A stretch of DNA of 64,000 nucleotides from Massilia sp. Mn16-1_5 (GTDB lineage Bacteria; Pseudomonadota; Gammaproteobacteria; Burkholderiales; Burkholderiaceae_D), in the NCBI RefSeq assembly GCF_004798585.1, contig NZ_PPXQ01000007.1, forward strand, positions 62,001 to 126,000, read 5' to 3'. A model generated the notes under the pieces. It did not search any database and was not told the DNA's origin. It saw only the letters and a list, made by a program, of their open reading frames with translations. A program made the position numbers and the translations under genes. Shown here piece after piece: positions 54,501-62,645 of the stretch (position 1 is the first letter of the stretch; the number at the start of each line of letters is the position of its first letter).

Positions 54501-56303
54501 ATGTCCTCCATGCGTACCAACTACTGCGGCCTCGTCACCGAAGAACTGCTGGGCCAAACCGTCAGCCTGTGCGGCTGGGTGCATCGCCGTCGCGACCACG
54601 GTGGCGTCATCTTCATCGACCTGCGCGACCGCGAAGGCCTGGTGCAGGTCGTCTGCCACCCGGACAACGCCGAGGTCTTCAAGGCCGCCGAGCACGTGCG
54701 TAACGAGTACTGCCTGCGCATCACCGGCACCGTCGCCAACCGCCTGGAAGGCACGGCCAACGCTAACCTGAAGTCGGGCAAGATCGAGATCAATGCCGCC
54801 ACCGTCGAAGTGCTGAACGCGTCGGTGCCGGTGCCGTTCCAGCTGGACGACGACAACCTGTCGGAAACCACCCGCCTGACGCACCGCGTGCTCGACCTGC
54901 GCCGCGACCAGATGCAGCACAACCTGCGCCTGCGCTACAAGGTCTCGATGGAAGTCCGGAAATACCTCGACAACCTGGGCTTCATCGACATCGAAACCCC
55001 GATGCTGGGCAAGTCGACCCCGGAAGGCGCACGCGACTACCTGGTTCCGTCGCGCGTGAACCCAGGCACTTTCTTCGCGCTGCCGCAGTCGCCGCAGCTG
55101 TTCAAGCAGCTCTTGATGGTCGCCAACTTCGACCGCTACTACCAGATCACCAAGTGCTTCCGCGACGAAGACCTGCGCGCCGACCGCCAGCCGGAATTCA
55201 CGCAGATCGACTGCGAAACCTCCTTCCTGACCGAACAGGAAATCCGTGACCTGTTCGAAGACATGATGCGCACCGTCTTCAAGAACGCCGCCGGCATCGA
55301 CCTGCCGAACCCGTTCCCGGTGATGGACTTCGCCACCGCCATGGGTTCCTACGGCTCGGACAAGCCGGACATGCGCGTGAAGCTGCAGTTCACCGAACTG
55401 ACCGAACTGATGAAGACCGTCGAGTTCAAGGTCTTCAACAGCGCCGCCAACATGACCGGCGGCCGCGTGGTCGGCCTGCGCGTGCCGCAGGGCGGTTCGA
55501 TGCCGCGTTCGGAAATCGACGCGTACACCCAGTTCGTCGCCATCTACGGCGCCAAGGGCCTGGCCTACATCAAGGTCAACGAGAAGGCCAAGGGCCGTGA
55601 CGGCCTGCAGTCGCCGATCGTCAAGAACCTGTCGGACGAGGTCCTGGCGCAAGTGCTGGAACTGACCGGCGCGCAAGACGGCGACCTGATCTTCTTCGGT
55701 GCCGATAAAGCCAAGGTCGTCAACGACGCCATCGGCGCGCTGCGCGTCAAGATCGGCCACTCGGAATTCGGCAAGAAGGCCGGCCTGTTCGACGACGTCT
55801 GGTCGCCGCTGTGGGTGATCGACTTCCCGATGTTCGAGTACGACGACGAAGCCAACCGCTGGACCGCGACCCACCACCCGTTCACGGCCCCGAAAGACGG
55901 CCACGAAGACATGCTGGAAACCAATCCGGGCGCCTGCATCGCCAAGGCCTACGACATGGTCCTGAACGGCTGGGAACTGGGCGGCGGCTCGATCCGTATC
56001 CACCGCGAAGAAGTCCAGAGCAAGGTCTTCCGCGCCCTGAAGATCGACGCCGAAGAAGCGCAGCTGAAATTCGGCTTCCTGCTCGACGCCCTGCAGTACG
56101 GCGCGCCGCCGCACGGTGGCCTGGCCTTCGGCCTGGACCGCCTGATCACCCTGATGACCGGCTCGACCTCGATCCGCGACGTGATCGCCTTCCCGAAGAC
56201 CCAGCGCGCGCAAGACCTGCTGACCAACGCGCCGTCCGAAGTCGACGAGAAGCAACTGCGCGAGCTGCACATCCGCCTGCGCAACGAGCCGAAGGTAGGC
56301 TAA
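54501..56303 (+). CDS. aspS: Aspartyl-tRNA synthetase
   Basis: Class II aminoacyl-tRNA synthetase for aspartate. The 600-residue protein is the bacterial form: N-terminal anticodon-binding OB-fold ([23 protein letters not shown] in consecutive parts), motif 1, motif 2 ([24 protein letters not shown] in parts), the bacterial GAD insertion domain (about residues 285-420) and motif 3 ([13 protein letters not shown]). From sequence alone it cannot be told whether it also charges tRNA-Asn. A small GC-rich hairpin (CCCGCC/GGCGGG) lies about 40 bases upstream of the start. Confidence 0.98.
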   Translation: MSSMRTNYCGLVTEELLGQTVSLCGWVHRRRDHGGVIFIDLRDREGLVQVVCHPDNAEVFKAAEHVRNEYCLRITGTVANRLEGTANANLKSGKIEINAATVEVLNASVPVPFQLDDDNLSETTRLTHRVLDLRRDQMQHNLRLRYKVSMEVRKYLDNLGFIDIETPMLGKSTPEGARDYLVPSRVNPGTFFALPQSPQLFKQLLMVANFDRYYQITKCFRDEDLRADRQPEFTQIDCETSFLTEQEIRDLFEDMMRTVFKNAAGIDLPNPFPVMDFATAMGSYGSDKPDMRVKLQFTELTELMKTVEFKVFNSAANMTGGRVVGLRVPQGGSMPRSEIDAYTQFVAIYGAKGLAYIKVNEKAKGRDGLQSPIVKNLSDEVLAQVLELTGAQDGDLIFFGADKAKVVNDAIGALRVKIGHSEFGKKAGLFDDVWSPLWVIDFPMFEYDDEANRWTATHHPFTAPKDGHEDMLETNPGACIAKAYDMVLNGWELGGGSIRIHREEVQSKVFRALKIDAEEAQLKFGFLLDALQYGAPPHGGLAFGLDRLITLMTGSTSIRDVIAFPKTQRAQDLLTNAPSEVDEKQLRELHIRLRNEPKVG

Positions 56304-56334
56304 TCACGCTCGGCCGTATGGCTGGGTAGAATAG

Positions 56335-56372
56335 GGGCCGCAGCGTCATCGACGCTGCGGCCCTTTTATTTT
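56335..56372 (+). terminator. Rho-independent terminator after aspS
   Basis: Thirteen-bp perfect stem GGGCCGCAGCGTC (56335-56347) and its complement (56351-56363), with a three-base loop, then TTTTATTTT. Confidence 0.93.
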
Positions 56373-56390
56373 GTTTCGGAGAAGTCCCGC

Positions 56391-56840
56391 GTGCACAAGA
56401 TTCCTGAATCGGTCCTGGTCGTGATCCATACGCGTGACATGGAGGTGCTGCTGATCGAGCGCGCCGACCGGCCGGGGTTCTGGCAATCCGTCACGGGCTC
56501 GCTCGATGCGCTCGACGAACCCCTGCTGGAAACGGCGACGCGCGAGCTGTTCGAGGAGACGGGGATTGTTGCGGACGGCGATACAATCCGCCTGCTAGAC
56601 TGGGGATTGTCAAATATTTACGAGATTTATCCGACCTGGCGCCATCGCTACGCGCCGGGCGTGACCCACAATACCGAGCACGTGTTTTCGGTCTGCGTGC
56701 CGCGCGATATTCCGATCACGCTCAGTCCGCGCGAGCACGTGCAATACGCCTGGCTGCCCTTGCTGGAAGCGGCGGATCGCTGCTTTTCGTCGTCGAATGC
56801 GGAGGCGATCCTGCAGCTGCCGCGGCAGCTGTCTCAGTAA
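56391..56840 (+). CDS. nudB: Dihydroneopterin triphosphate diphosphatase (Nudix)
   Basis: Removes pyrophosphate from dihydroneopterin triphosphate in folate synthesis. The 149-residue protein has a Nudix box spanning GSLDALDEPLLETATRELFEETGI in parts (GX5EX7REUXEEXGU pattern, with Glu residues of REL-EETG) and the NudB-type YEIYPTWRHRYAPGVTHNTEHVF region. It starts with GTG at 56391, after a GGAGAAG ribosome site. Its stop overlaps the convergent PPOX gene by seven bases. In relatives it usually precedes the EEP and clsB genes, which here are 2.5 kb further on. Confidence 0.93.
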   Translation: MHKIPESVLVVIHTRDMEVLLIERADRPGFWQSVTGSLDALDEPLLETATRELFEETGIVADGDTIRLLDWGLSNIYEIYPTWRHRYAPGVTHNTEHVFSVCVPRDIPITLSPREHVQYAWLPLLEAADRCFSSSNAEAILQLPRQLSQ

Positions 56841-57445
56841 AGCGTTTCGCGCTGGCGCTGGGGTAAGGCGCTGTCGTAAGCCTGGCCATCGATGCTGCCT
56901 GCCGTCAGCGCGGCCAGCATCGCTCCTGGCGTCGGGACGTCCGACGTATCGCACTCCTCGCGCCAGAGGCCGGAGCGAATGATCGAACGCGCGCACTGGA
57001 AAAAGACCTTCTCGACCGAGATGCGCAGGACGCAGATGGGCCGCTTGCCGTCGACGGCAAAGGAGTCCAGCAAGTCCGGCGCGACGCAGATCTCTGCACG
57101 GCCGCGTACGCGCATCGTTTCGCCAATGCCCGGGATCAGGAAGAGCAAGCCGACGCGCGGATCGGCGATCAGGTTGCGCAGGCTGTCGATGCGGTTGTTT
57201 CCGCGCCGCTCCGGGAGCAGCAGGGTATGTTCATCCACGATGCGCGCCAACGCGCCAGGGTCGCCACGTGGCGATATGTCGAGTCCATGCGGCCCGCTGG
57301 TGGTCAGCAGGGCAAACCGGGCATGATCGATCCAGCGCGCGTACAGCGGATGCAGGTGATCGGTTTCCTTGGCAATGGAGGGTGCGGCGACGGGCCCGAA
57401 CAAGGCTTCGAGCGATGCAAGATCTGTGATGAGATGGTCGGACAT
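56834..57445 (-). CDS. Pyridoxamine-phosphate-oxidase-like flavoprotein (MSMEG_1061 family)
   Basis: A 203-residue split-barrel flavoprotein, probably FMN-binding. Features include YARWIDHARFALLTTSGPHGLDISPRGD (in consecutive parts) and LLPERRGNNRIDSLRNLIADPRVGLLFLIPG, the PPOX core, then MRVRGRAEI. The substrate is not known, and many such proteins are not true pyridoxamine oxidases. The ATG at 57445 (MSDHLITDL) was preferred; an open frame extends 28 codons upstream. It sits on the opposite strand between nudB and epsC. Confidence 0.87.
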   Translation of the reverse strand: MSDHLITDLASLEALFGPVAAPSIAKETDHLHPLYARWIDHARFALLTTSGPHGLDISPRGDPGALARIVDEHTLLLPERRGNNRIDSLRNLIADPRVGLLFLIPGIGETMRVRGRAEICVAPDLLDSFAVDGKRPICVLRISVEKVFFQCARSIIRSGLWREECDTSDVPTPGAMLAALTAGSIDGQAYDSALPQRQRETLY

Positions 57446-57579
57446 GGCGGCGCGAATATTGGCATGAGGAACGTGAGACATCATACCTCGCTGCGTCAGG
57501 CCAAGGTCCCAGCCAGCGAGCATAAACAAGTGTGATTAAAATCGTTCGCGTTCTCCCAGGCTTGGAGTAATCTGGTCAA

Positions 57580-58497
57580 ATGGACAACTACGACACGGAG
57601 CAGGCCGGCTCCAGCCCCTGGCACCTCGGCCCCATTATCGACGCGCTGCGTACCTCGCGCGAATCGACCCACAACATCCGCCACCAGGGACGCGTGCGCG
57701 AGCTGCCGTCGCGTACGGTGCTGCGACAGGTAATCGAGGGCGTGTCGGCGGCGCTGTTTCCGACGCATTACGGGCGCCCGGACCTGAACGACGAGAGCAT
57801 CGATTACTTCGTCGGCGACACCCTGAACGTCGCGCTCGACCGCCTGGTCGAGCAGGTGCGGCGCGCGCTGCGTTTTAACCCTGAGCTGGAGAACGTGGGC
57901 GAAGCCGAGCTGGCGGAGCGGGCGCGGGCGATTACGCGCAGCTTCGCCGGCAGCCTGCCGGAGATCCGCGCGCTACTCGTGTCCGACGTGCAGGCGGCGC
58001 TGGCCGGCGATCCGGCGGCCAGTTCGGTGGCCGAGATCATGCTGTGCTATCCGGGCACGATTGCGGTCTTGTACCACCGCCTCGCTCACTGCCTGCATCG
58101 CCTCGGCACGCCTTTCCTGGCGCGCCTGGCGGCCGACATCGCGCACACGCTGACTGGAATCGACATCCACCCGGCGGCGCAGATCGGCGCGAGCTTCTTC
58201 ATCGACCACGGCACCGGCGTCGTGATCGGAGAAACGGCCATCATCGGCAAGCACGTGCGCCTGTACCAGGCCGTCACGCTGGGCGCGCGCCGCTTCCCGA
58301 CCGACGAGAGCGGCGCCCTGGTGAAAGGCGCGCCGCGGCACCCGATCGTCGAGGACGACGTCGTCATCTATGCCGGCGCGACCATCCTCGGCCGGATCAC
58401 GGTCGGCGCGGGTTCGACGATTGGCGGCAATGTCTGGCTGACGCAGAGCGTGGACCCGGGCAGTAACGTCACCCAGGCGCAGATGCGTAATGTCTAA
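57580..58497 (+). CDS. epsC: Serine O-acetyltransferase (EpsC/CysE family)
   Basis: Acetylates serine with acetyl-CoA, the first step in cysteine synthesis. The 305-residue protein has an N-terminal helical domain (about 1-185) and a C-terminal left-handed beta-helix of hexapeptide repeats (IHPAAQIGASFFIDHGTGVVIGETA in consecutive parts; VIYAGATILGRITVGAGSTIGG). The conserved IDHGTGVVIGE and His-containing catalytic region are present. At the C-terminus it lacks the longer tail used by CysE to bind CysK, as usual for the EpsC branch. A terminator follows. Confidence 0.93.
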   Translation: MDNYDTEQAGSSPWHLGPIIDALRTSRESTHNIRHQGRVRELPSRTVLRQVIEGVSAALFPTHYGRPDLNDESIDYFVGDTLNVALDRLVEQVRRALRFNPELENVGEAELAERARAITRSFAGSLPEIRALLVSDVQAALAGDPAASSVAEIMLCYPGTIAVLYHRLAHCLHRLGTPFLARLAADIAHTLTGIDIHPAAQIGASFFIDHGTGVVIGETAIIGKHVRLYQAVTLGARRFPTDESGALVKGAPRHPIVEDDVVIYAGATILGRITVGAGSTIGGNVWLTQSVDPGSNVTQAQMRNV

Positions 58498-58543
58498 AGG
58501 AAATTGAAGCGTTCGTCTTGGATTCGTCCCGGTATTGTCGAGG

Positions 58544-58576
58544 CGCCGCAGCGAGCAATCGCTGCGGCGTTTTGCT
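58544..58576 (+). terminator. Rho-independent terminator after epsC
   Basis: Eleven-bp stem CGCCGCAGCGA (58544-58554) / TCGCTGCGGCG (58559-58569) with a GCAA tetraloop, then TTTTGCTTT. Confidence 0.92.
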
Positions 58577-58962
58577 TTAATCAAAGGTGCAACGAGCGCC
58601 AGCCTTCATTTTTTCGATGAGAGGTCGAAGTATTTACAAGTCAAGCGTTTTTTGGTTGTAAGCGAAAATACAACACACAACCTCTTTTTATCCTACAAAG
58701 CGACTGCGTCTAGACGGACAAAATTTTGCCTTGTTGCAAATAATTTATCAAATTGTTACCTATAGTAATTAATGTTGTGTCGAAAGTTCGTCAGACAAGT
58801 GTGAAACCTCGGCGAATATGCATACAAATTGATACAAATATCCATCCATACTAAATAAATTATCTACGGAAACATTGCCTGTTACATATTGAAACAAGTT
58901 CCGCAAGGAAAAATGACTGAAGGAAATTCGCTATGTTAGGTAGCGCACAATAGAATCTGCGT
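58577..58962. other. AT-rich intergenic segment
   Basis: By hand count 58621-58920 is 105 G+C of 300 (35%), far below its neighbours. It contains AT tracts and a direct repeat ATACAAAT (start-to-start 10 bases, in 58822-58839). No gene with credible codon use was found. It may be a regulatory region, a small RNA gene or a remnant of foreign DNA. Confidence 0.5.
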
Positions 58963-58993
58963 TTGACAATCGGAAACCAGTCGCCTATTGTCA
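58963..58993 (+). promoter_or_regulatory. Promoter of the DUF2442-like gene with overlapping inverted repeat
   Basis: A strong sigma-70 promoter: TTGACA (58963-58968), 17 bases, TATTGT (58986-58991). The same bases make an inverted repeat TGACAAT (58964-58970) / ATTGTCA (58987-58993) with a 16-base spacer. Initiation would be near 58998, leaving a leader of about 60 bases. Confidence 0.65.
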
Positions 58994-59061
58994 GCAGCTC
59001 GCGTTAAGCGAATTTGTGAACTGCAACACGTCCAACCAACGGATTCTGGGAGAAAAAAGAG

Positions 59062-59265
59062 ATGAAACAATTCGAACCGAAGCACGAGGAAAAAGTGAAA
59101 GCAGTGAGCGTGGACGATGATTGCTTCTACATCGATCTGCAATGCGGTCTGCGCTTGAGCGGCCCGCGCCTGGTTTCTGTTCCTCTATCCGAGGCAGAGA
59201 ACCTGGCTGCGCCGCGCAATGCCGCGTTGCGTCAGAACTGGGAAGCAGCACCAGCGTTCGAATGA
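59062..59265 (+). CDS. Small DUF2442-like protein
   Basis: A 67-residue protein. The pattern KVKAVSVDDDCFYIDLQCGLRLSGPRLVSVPL (described in parts: a DD-containing strand, then a second strand and a VPL segment) resembles the DUF2442 fold, found in small proteins often next to a DUF4160 partner, which is not present here. GGGAG occurs upstream (59048-59052) and a good promoter at 58963. Role unknown; it could equally be an unclassified small protein. Confidence 0.65.
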   Translation: MKQFEPKHEEKVKAVSVDDDCFYIDLQCGLRLSGPRLVSVPLSEAENLAAPRNAALRQNWEAAPAFE

Positions 59266-59364
59266 ACTGCGTGCGGGGTAGTGGCTCCCAGAGGCCGCAC
59301 CCCGTGGCGCACGATTGGCAATGTTATAAAAATGAACACGGGCTGATGGGGGTAGAATATTCCC

Positions 59365-60177
59365 ATGAAGATTCGTGTCGCAACCTACAATATCCATAAG
59401 GGTGTTTCCTCCTTGCGCAGTACCCCCCGGGTGCTGGCGCTGAAGAAGGCGATCTCCGAATTCCACGCCGATATCGTCTTCCTCCAGGAAGTGCAGGGGC
59501 GGCACGACCGCCACCAAGCGCGCTACGGCCAGCACAAACGCGAAACCCGCATCTGGCCGGAAACCGCCCAATACGAATACTTCGCCGGCGACTCGCATCA
59601 TTCCGCGTATGGCATGAATGCGGTCTACGACCACGGTCACCACGGCAATGCCCTGCTCAGCAGTTTTCCGATCGAAAACTCGCACAACCACGACGTCTCC
59701 GACCACGCCTACGAACAGCGCGGCATCCTGCACTGCGTGCTGGAAACGCCGGCCGGCAAGGTCCATTGCTATGTCGTGCACCTGGGCCTGTTCGAAGGCG
59801 GGCGCGGGCGCCAGACTGAACAACTGATCGAAGCGGTGAATAAATCGGCGCCGAACGGCGAGCCGGTCGTCATCGCCGGCGACTTCAACGACTGGCGCAA
59901 TACCCTCAGCGACCGCCTGCGCAATGCGCTCGGCGTCGTCGAGGTGTTCGACGAACTGGGGCCGAAATCGGCCCTGGGCGACATGGTGCGCAGCTGGGCC
60001 GGACGCCAGCCGAGATTGGCACCGGCACGTACCTTCCCGGCCGCGCTGCCGTGGTTCCGCCTCGACCGCATCTATGTACGCGGCTTCAAGGTCGACAATG
60101 CCCAGGTAATGGCCGGCCCGATCTGGGCCAAGCTGTCCGACCACGCGCCAATCGTTGCCGAATTGCAGCTGGCGTGA
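59365..60177 (+). CDS. Endonuclease/exonuclease/phosphatase (EEP)-family protein
   Basis: A 270-residue metal-dependent phosphodiesterase-fold protein. Motifs include the N-terminal VATYNIHKGVSS, DIVFLQEVQGRHD (metal Glu), YGMNAVYDHGHHGNALLS, the DFNDWRNTL active-site segment and the C-terminal SDHAPIVAELQL (catalytic Asp-His). It precedes clsB by four bases and is normally found between nudB and clsB in Betaproteobacteria. The likely substrate is a phospholipid or nucleic-acid phosphoester, but the choice is not resolved. A -10-like TAGAAT lies a few bases before the ATG, so the start is near the promoter. Confidence 0.9.
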   Translation: MKIRVATYNIHKGVSSLRSTPRVLALKKAISEFHADIVFLQEVQGRHDRHQARYGQHKRETRIWPETAQYEYFAGDSHHSAYGMNAVYDHGHHGNALLSSFPIENSHNHDVSDHAYEQRGILHCVLETPAGKVHCYVVHLGLFEGGRGRQTEQLIEAVNKSAPNGEPVVIAGDFNDWRNTLSDRLRNALGVVEVFDELGPKSALGDMVRSWAGRQPRLAPARTFPAALPWFRLDRIYVRGFKVDNAQVMAGPIWAKLSDHAPIVAELQLA

Positions 60178-60181
60178 CGCA

Positions 60182-61342
60182 ATGCGCAGCGTTAGCTATG
60201 TAGCGAGCAACGACATCACCCTGCTGGAAACCGGACAACAGCTGTTCCCGGCCATGCTGGCCGCAATCGACGCCGCCCGCCACGACATCTTATTCGAGAC
60301 CTATATCTTCGCCGAGGACGAGGTCGCGCGCGGCATCGAGGCGGCGCTGATCCGTGCCGCCGGCCGCGGCGTCAAGGTGCGGGTGCTGGTCGACTGGTTC
60401 GGCACCGGCCACCGCGCCTGCTGCCGCCGCGCCGAAGCCTTCGCCAAGGCCGGCGTGCACTACCGCGTCTTCAATCCCTGGTTCAAGCGCGGGATCGCGC
60501 GCACCCATCGCAAGATCACGGTGGTCGATGGTGACATCGCCTTTGTCGGCGGCATCAACATCAACGACGATATGCTCTGCGATTACGAGCCGCACCGGCC
60601 GCTGCCGGCCCCGCGCTGGGATTTCGCGGTGCAGGTACGCGGCCCGCTGGTGGCGCAGATCCATTTCGAGGCCCAGGCGCAATGGATGCGCGCCGGACGC
60701 CTCGACCTGTTCAGCCGTATCGGCCTGTTCCGCGAAACGCGGCGCACGCCGCCGACCGAGGGCGCGCGTCCGATGCGCGCCGCCTTCGTCGTGCGCGACA
60801 ACCTGAGAAATCGCCGCACCATCCAGCGCGCCTACCTGCAGGCGATCGGCCAGGCGAAGAAAAGCGTGCTGCTGGCCAACCCTTATTTTGCGCCGGGCCG
60901 CAAGTTCCGCGAAGCCCTGGCCCGGGCCGCGCGCCGCGGCGTGAAAGTCACGCTCCTGATCGGCGTCGGCGAATTCAAGATGCAGGATGCGGTGGCACGT
61001 TCCTTTTATCCGAAACTGCTGGCGCACGGCATCCACGTGGTCGAATACCGCAAGACCCAATTGCACGCCAAGATCGCCGTGGTCGACGACGACTGGTCCA
61101 CCGTCGGCTCGAGCAATTGCGACGGCCTGTCCCTGTTCGTGAACCAGGAAGCGAACATCGTGGTGAAAAACGCGGCCTTTGCCCGCGCCGTGCGCGCCCA
61201 CATCGAGCGCGGGATTGCCGACGGTGAAACCGTGCGCATGGAGGATTTCGAAGGCATCGGATGGGTGCGCCGCGTGCGCTATGAAATGGCTTACCTTCTC
61301 TATAAACTGACCATGAGAATTTTCGCAATCGGTTACGCATAA
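60182..61342 (+). CDS. clsB: Cardiolipin synthase ClsB
   Basis: Phospholipase-D-superfamily enzyme that makes cardiolipin. The 386-residue protein has two H-x-K motifs: HRKITVVDGD (His109) and HAKIAVVDDDWSTVGSSNCD (His295), each followed by the Asp and Gly-rich stretch. The lack of a transmembrane N-terminus fits ClsB, as opposed to ClsA. The ATG at 60182 starts within four bases of the EEP stop. hslR follows 11 bases after it. Confidence 0.93.
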   Translation: MRSVSYVASNDITLLETGQQLFPAMLAAIDAARHDILFETYIFAEDEVARGIEAALIRAAGRGVKVRVLVDWFGTGHRACCRRAEAFAKAGVHYRVFNPWFKRGIARTHRKITVVDGDIAFVGGININDDMLCDYEPHRPLPAPRWDFAVQVRGPLVAQIHFEAQAQWMRAGRLDLFSRIGLFRETRRTPPTEGARPMRAAFVVRDNLRNRRTIQRAYLQAIGQAKKSVLLANPYFAPGRKFREALARAARRGVKVTLLIGVGEFKMQDAVARSFYPKLLAHGIHVVEYRKTQLHAKIAVVDDDWSTVGSSNCDGLSLFVNQEANIVVKNAAFARAVRAHIERGIADGETVRMEDFEGIGWVRRVRYEMAYLLYKLTMRIFAIGYA

Positions 61343-61353
61343 GGAAGGGTTTT

Positions 61354-61740
61354 ATGGACAAGGACGACGGTAACGTACGGATCGACAAGTGGCTATGGGC
61401 GGCGCGTTTTTTCAAGACGCGCTCGCTGGCGGCCGACGCGGTCGAGCGCGGGCGGGTGCGCATCGGCGGGGAACCGGTCAAGGCAGCACGTTCGGTCAAG
61501 CCGAACGACAAGATTACGATCGACAATGGGTCGGATCGCTGGGAAGTGATCGTCGCTGCCGTCTCGGACAAGCGCGGCCCCGCACCGGTGGCCCGTGAGC
61601 TCTACTTCGAAACCGACGAGAGCATCGCCAAGCGCGAGAACGACAAGACGGCGCGCCGGCTGTTCCCGGAGCCGAGCCTGGACATCAAGGGACGGCCGAC
61701 CAAGCGTGATCGGCGGGCGATCGAGAAGGCAGGAGGGTAG
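61354..61740 (+). CDS. hslR: RNA-binding S4 protein, Hsp15 (HslR)
   Basis: Binds the 50S subunit with free nascent chains in stalled-translation rescue. The 128-residue protein has the S4 domain RIDKWLWAARFFKTRSLAADAVERGRVRIGGEPVKAARSVKPND in consecutive parts and a basic C-terminal tail (KGRPTKRDRRAIEKAGG), matching E. coli Hsp15. Its stop TAG is part of the GTAG head of the REP-like copy at 61737. It shares a transcript with clsB. Confidence 0.95.
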   Translation: MDKDDGNVRIDKWLWAARFFKTRSLAADAVERGRVRIGGEPVKAARSVKPNDKITIDNGSDRWEVIVAAVSDKRGPAPVARELYFETDESIAKRENDKTARRLFPEPSLDIKGRPTKRDRRAIEKAGG

Positions 61741-61838
61741 GGTGGGCGCCCCGTGCCCACCAAAATGTGATGTCATCGGCGGCGCCAAGACGAGCCAACA
61801 CGGTTCCCCATATGGTGGGCACGGGGCGCCCACCCTAC
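61737..61838. repeat. Inverted pair of REP-like palindromes (outward GTAG heads)
   Basis: Copies 61737-61760 (+) and 61815-61838 (-) are identical over 24 bases: GTAGGGTGGGCGCCCC then GTGCCCAC. The heads face outward as at 33.9 kb, and the 54-base spacer differs from other pairs. It fills most of the hslR-TetR gap, and the plus-strand head supplies the hslR stop codon. Confidence 0.85.
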
Positions 61839-61983
61839 GGTTACGCACGAACACGGAACGTCACCACAATAGAACCGCGCCTCTAAGTTCCCGTTTGACA
61901 TTCACCGCGCTATAGATAATAGTACGAGCGTTCGGATTTTTCGATTCACGCAGGGGAAACCTATCAACACTTCAGCAAAATTC

Positions 61984-62586
61984 ATGCGCAAGGGCGAGCA
62001 AACGCGGGCGGCGATTCTCGACGTCGCGCTCGAGCTCGCCAGCCGTAACGGCCTGGAAGGCCTGACCATCGGCTTGCTGGCCGATCGCATGAACATGAGC
62101 AAGTCGGGTGTGTTTGCCCACTTCGGTTCGCGCGAAGACTTGCAAATGGAAGTGCTCAAGCTCTACCACCATCGTTTCGAGCAGGAAGTGTTTTTCCCGA
62201 GCGTCAAGGAGCCGCGTGGCTTGCCGCGCCTGGAATCCATGTTCGCGCGCTGGCTCAAGCGGGTGTCGGTCGAAATCGCATCGGGCTGCATTTATATCAG
62301 CGGCGCGGTGGAGTACGATGACCGGCCAGGCCCGATCCGCGACGCGCTGGTGGCGATGGTGCGCGCCTGGCAGGGCGCACTGCTGCGCGCCGTGCAGCAA
62401 AGCGTCGACTGCGGCGACCTGCAGCAGGGCGCCGACCCGCAACAGCTGGTCTACGAGATGTACGGGCTGATCCTGGCCCTGCACCATGACGCACGTTTCC
62501 TGCGGATCCCCGGCGCCGTCGACCGCGCCAACCGCGGCTTCGCGCGGCTGATCGAGAATTACCGTAATCCCGTTCAAAGCAAATAA
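61984..62586 (+). CDS. TetR/AcrR-family transcriptional regulator
   Basis: A 200-residue repressor-type protein with an N-terminal HTH: TRAAILDVALELASRNGLEGLTIGLLADRMNMSKSGVFAHFGSRE in consecutive parts. It is adjacent to the acyl-CoA dehydrogenase gene and probably controls it in response to an acyl-CoA, by analogy with FadR-like TetR proteins (inference). The ATG at 61984 has no ribosome site, while AGGGGA (61952-61957) is spaced well for an in-frame ATC at 61963, which would add seven residues (INTSAKF). Confidence 0.92.
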   Translation: MRKGEQTRAAILDVALELASRNGLEGLTIGLLADRMNMSKSGVFAHFGSREDLQMEVLKLYHHRFEQEVFFPSVKEPRGLPRLESMFARWLKRVSVEIASGCIYISGAVEYDDRPGPIRDALVAMVRAWQGALLRAVQQSVDCGDLQQGADPQQLVYEMYGLILALHHDARFLRIPGAVDRANRGFARLIENYRNPVQSK

Positions 62587-62645
62587 GCGGCTTCAACGCC
62601 TGCTTTCCAGTTACACACAAATCTCACCTTCATCAGGAGAACACC

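Noticed and set aside
54225..56270. A 681-codon minus-strand frame across aspS.
   Set aside because: It is antisense to an intact aspartyl-tRNA synthetase and lacks any recognisable domain.
58535..58765. A 76-codon frame starting inside the epsC terminator.
   Set aside because: It begins within the terminator hairpin, lacks a ribosome site, and its composition changes halfway; it is not credible as a gene.
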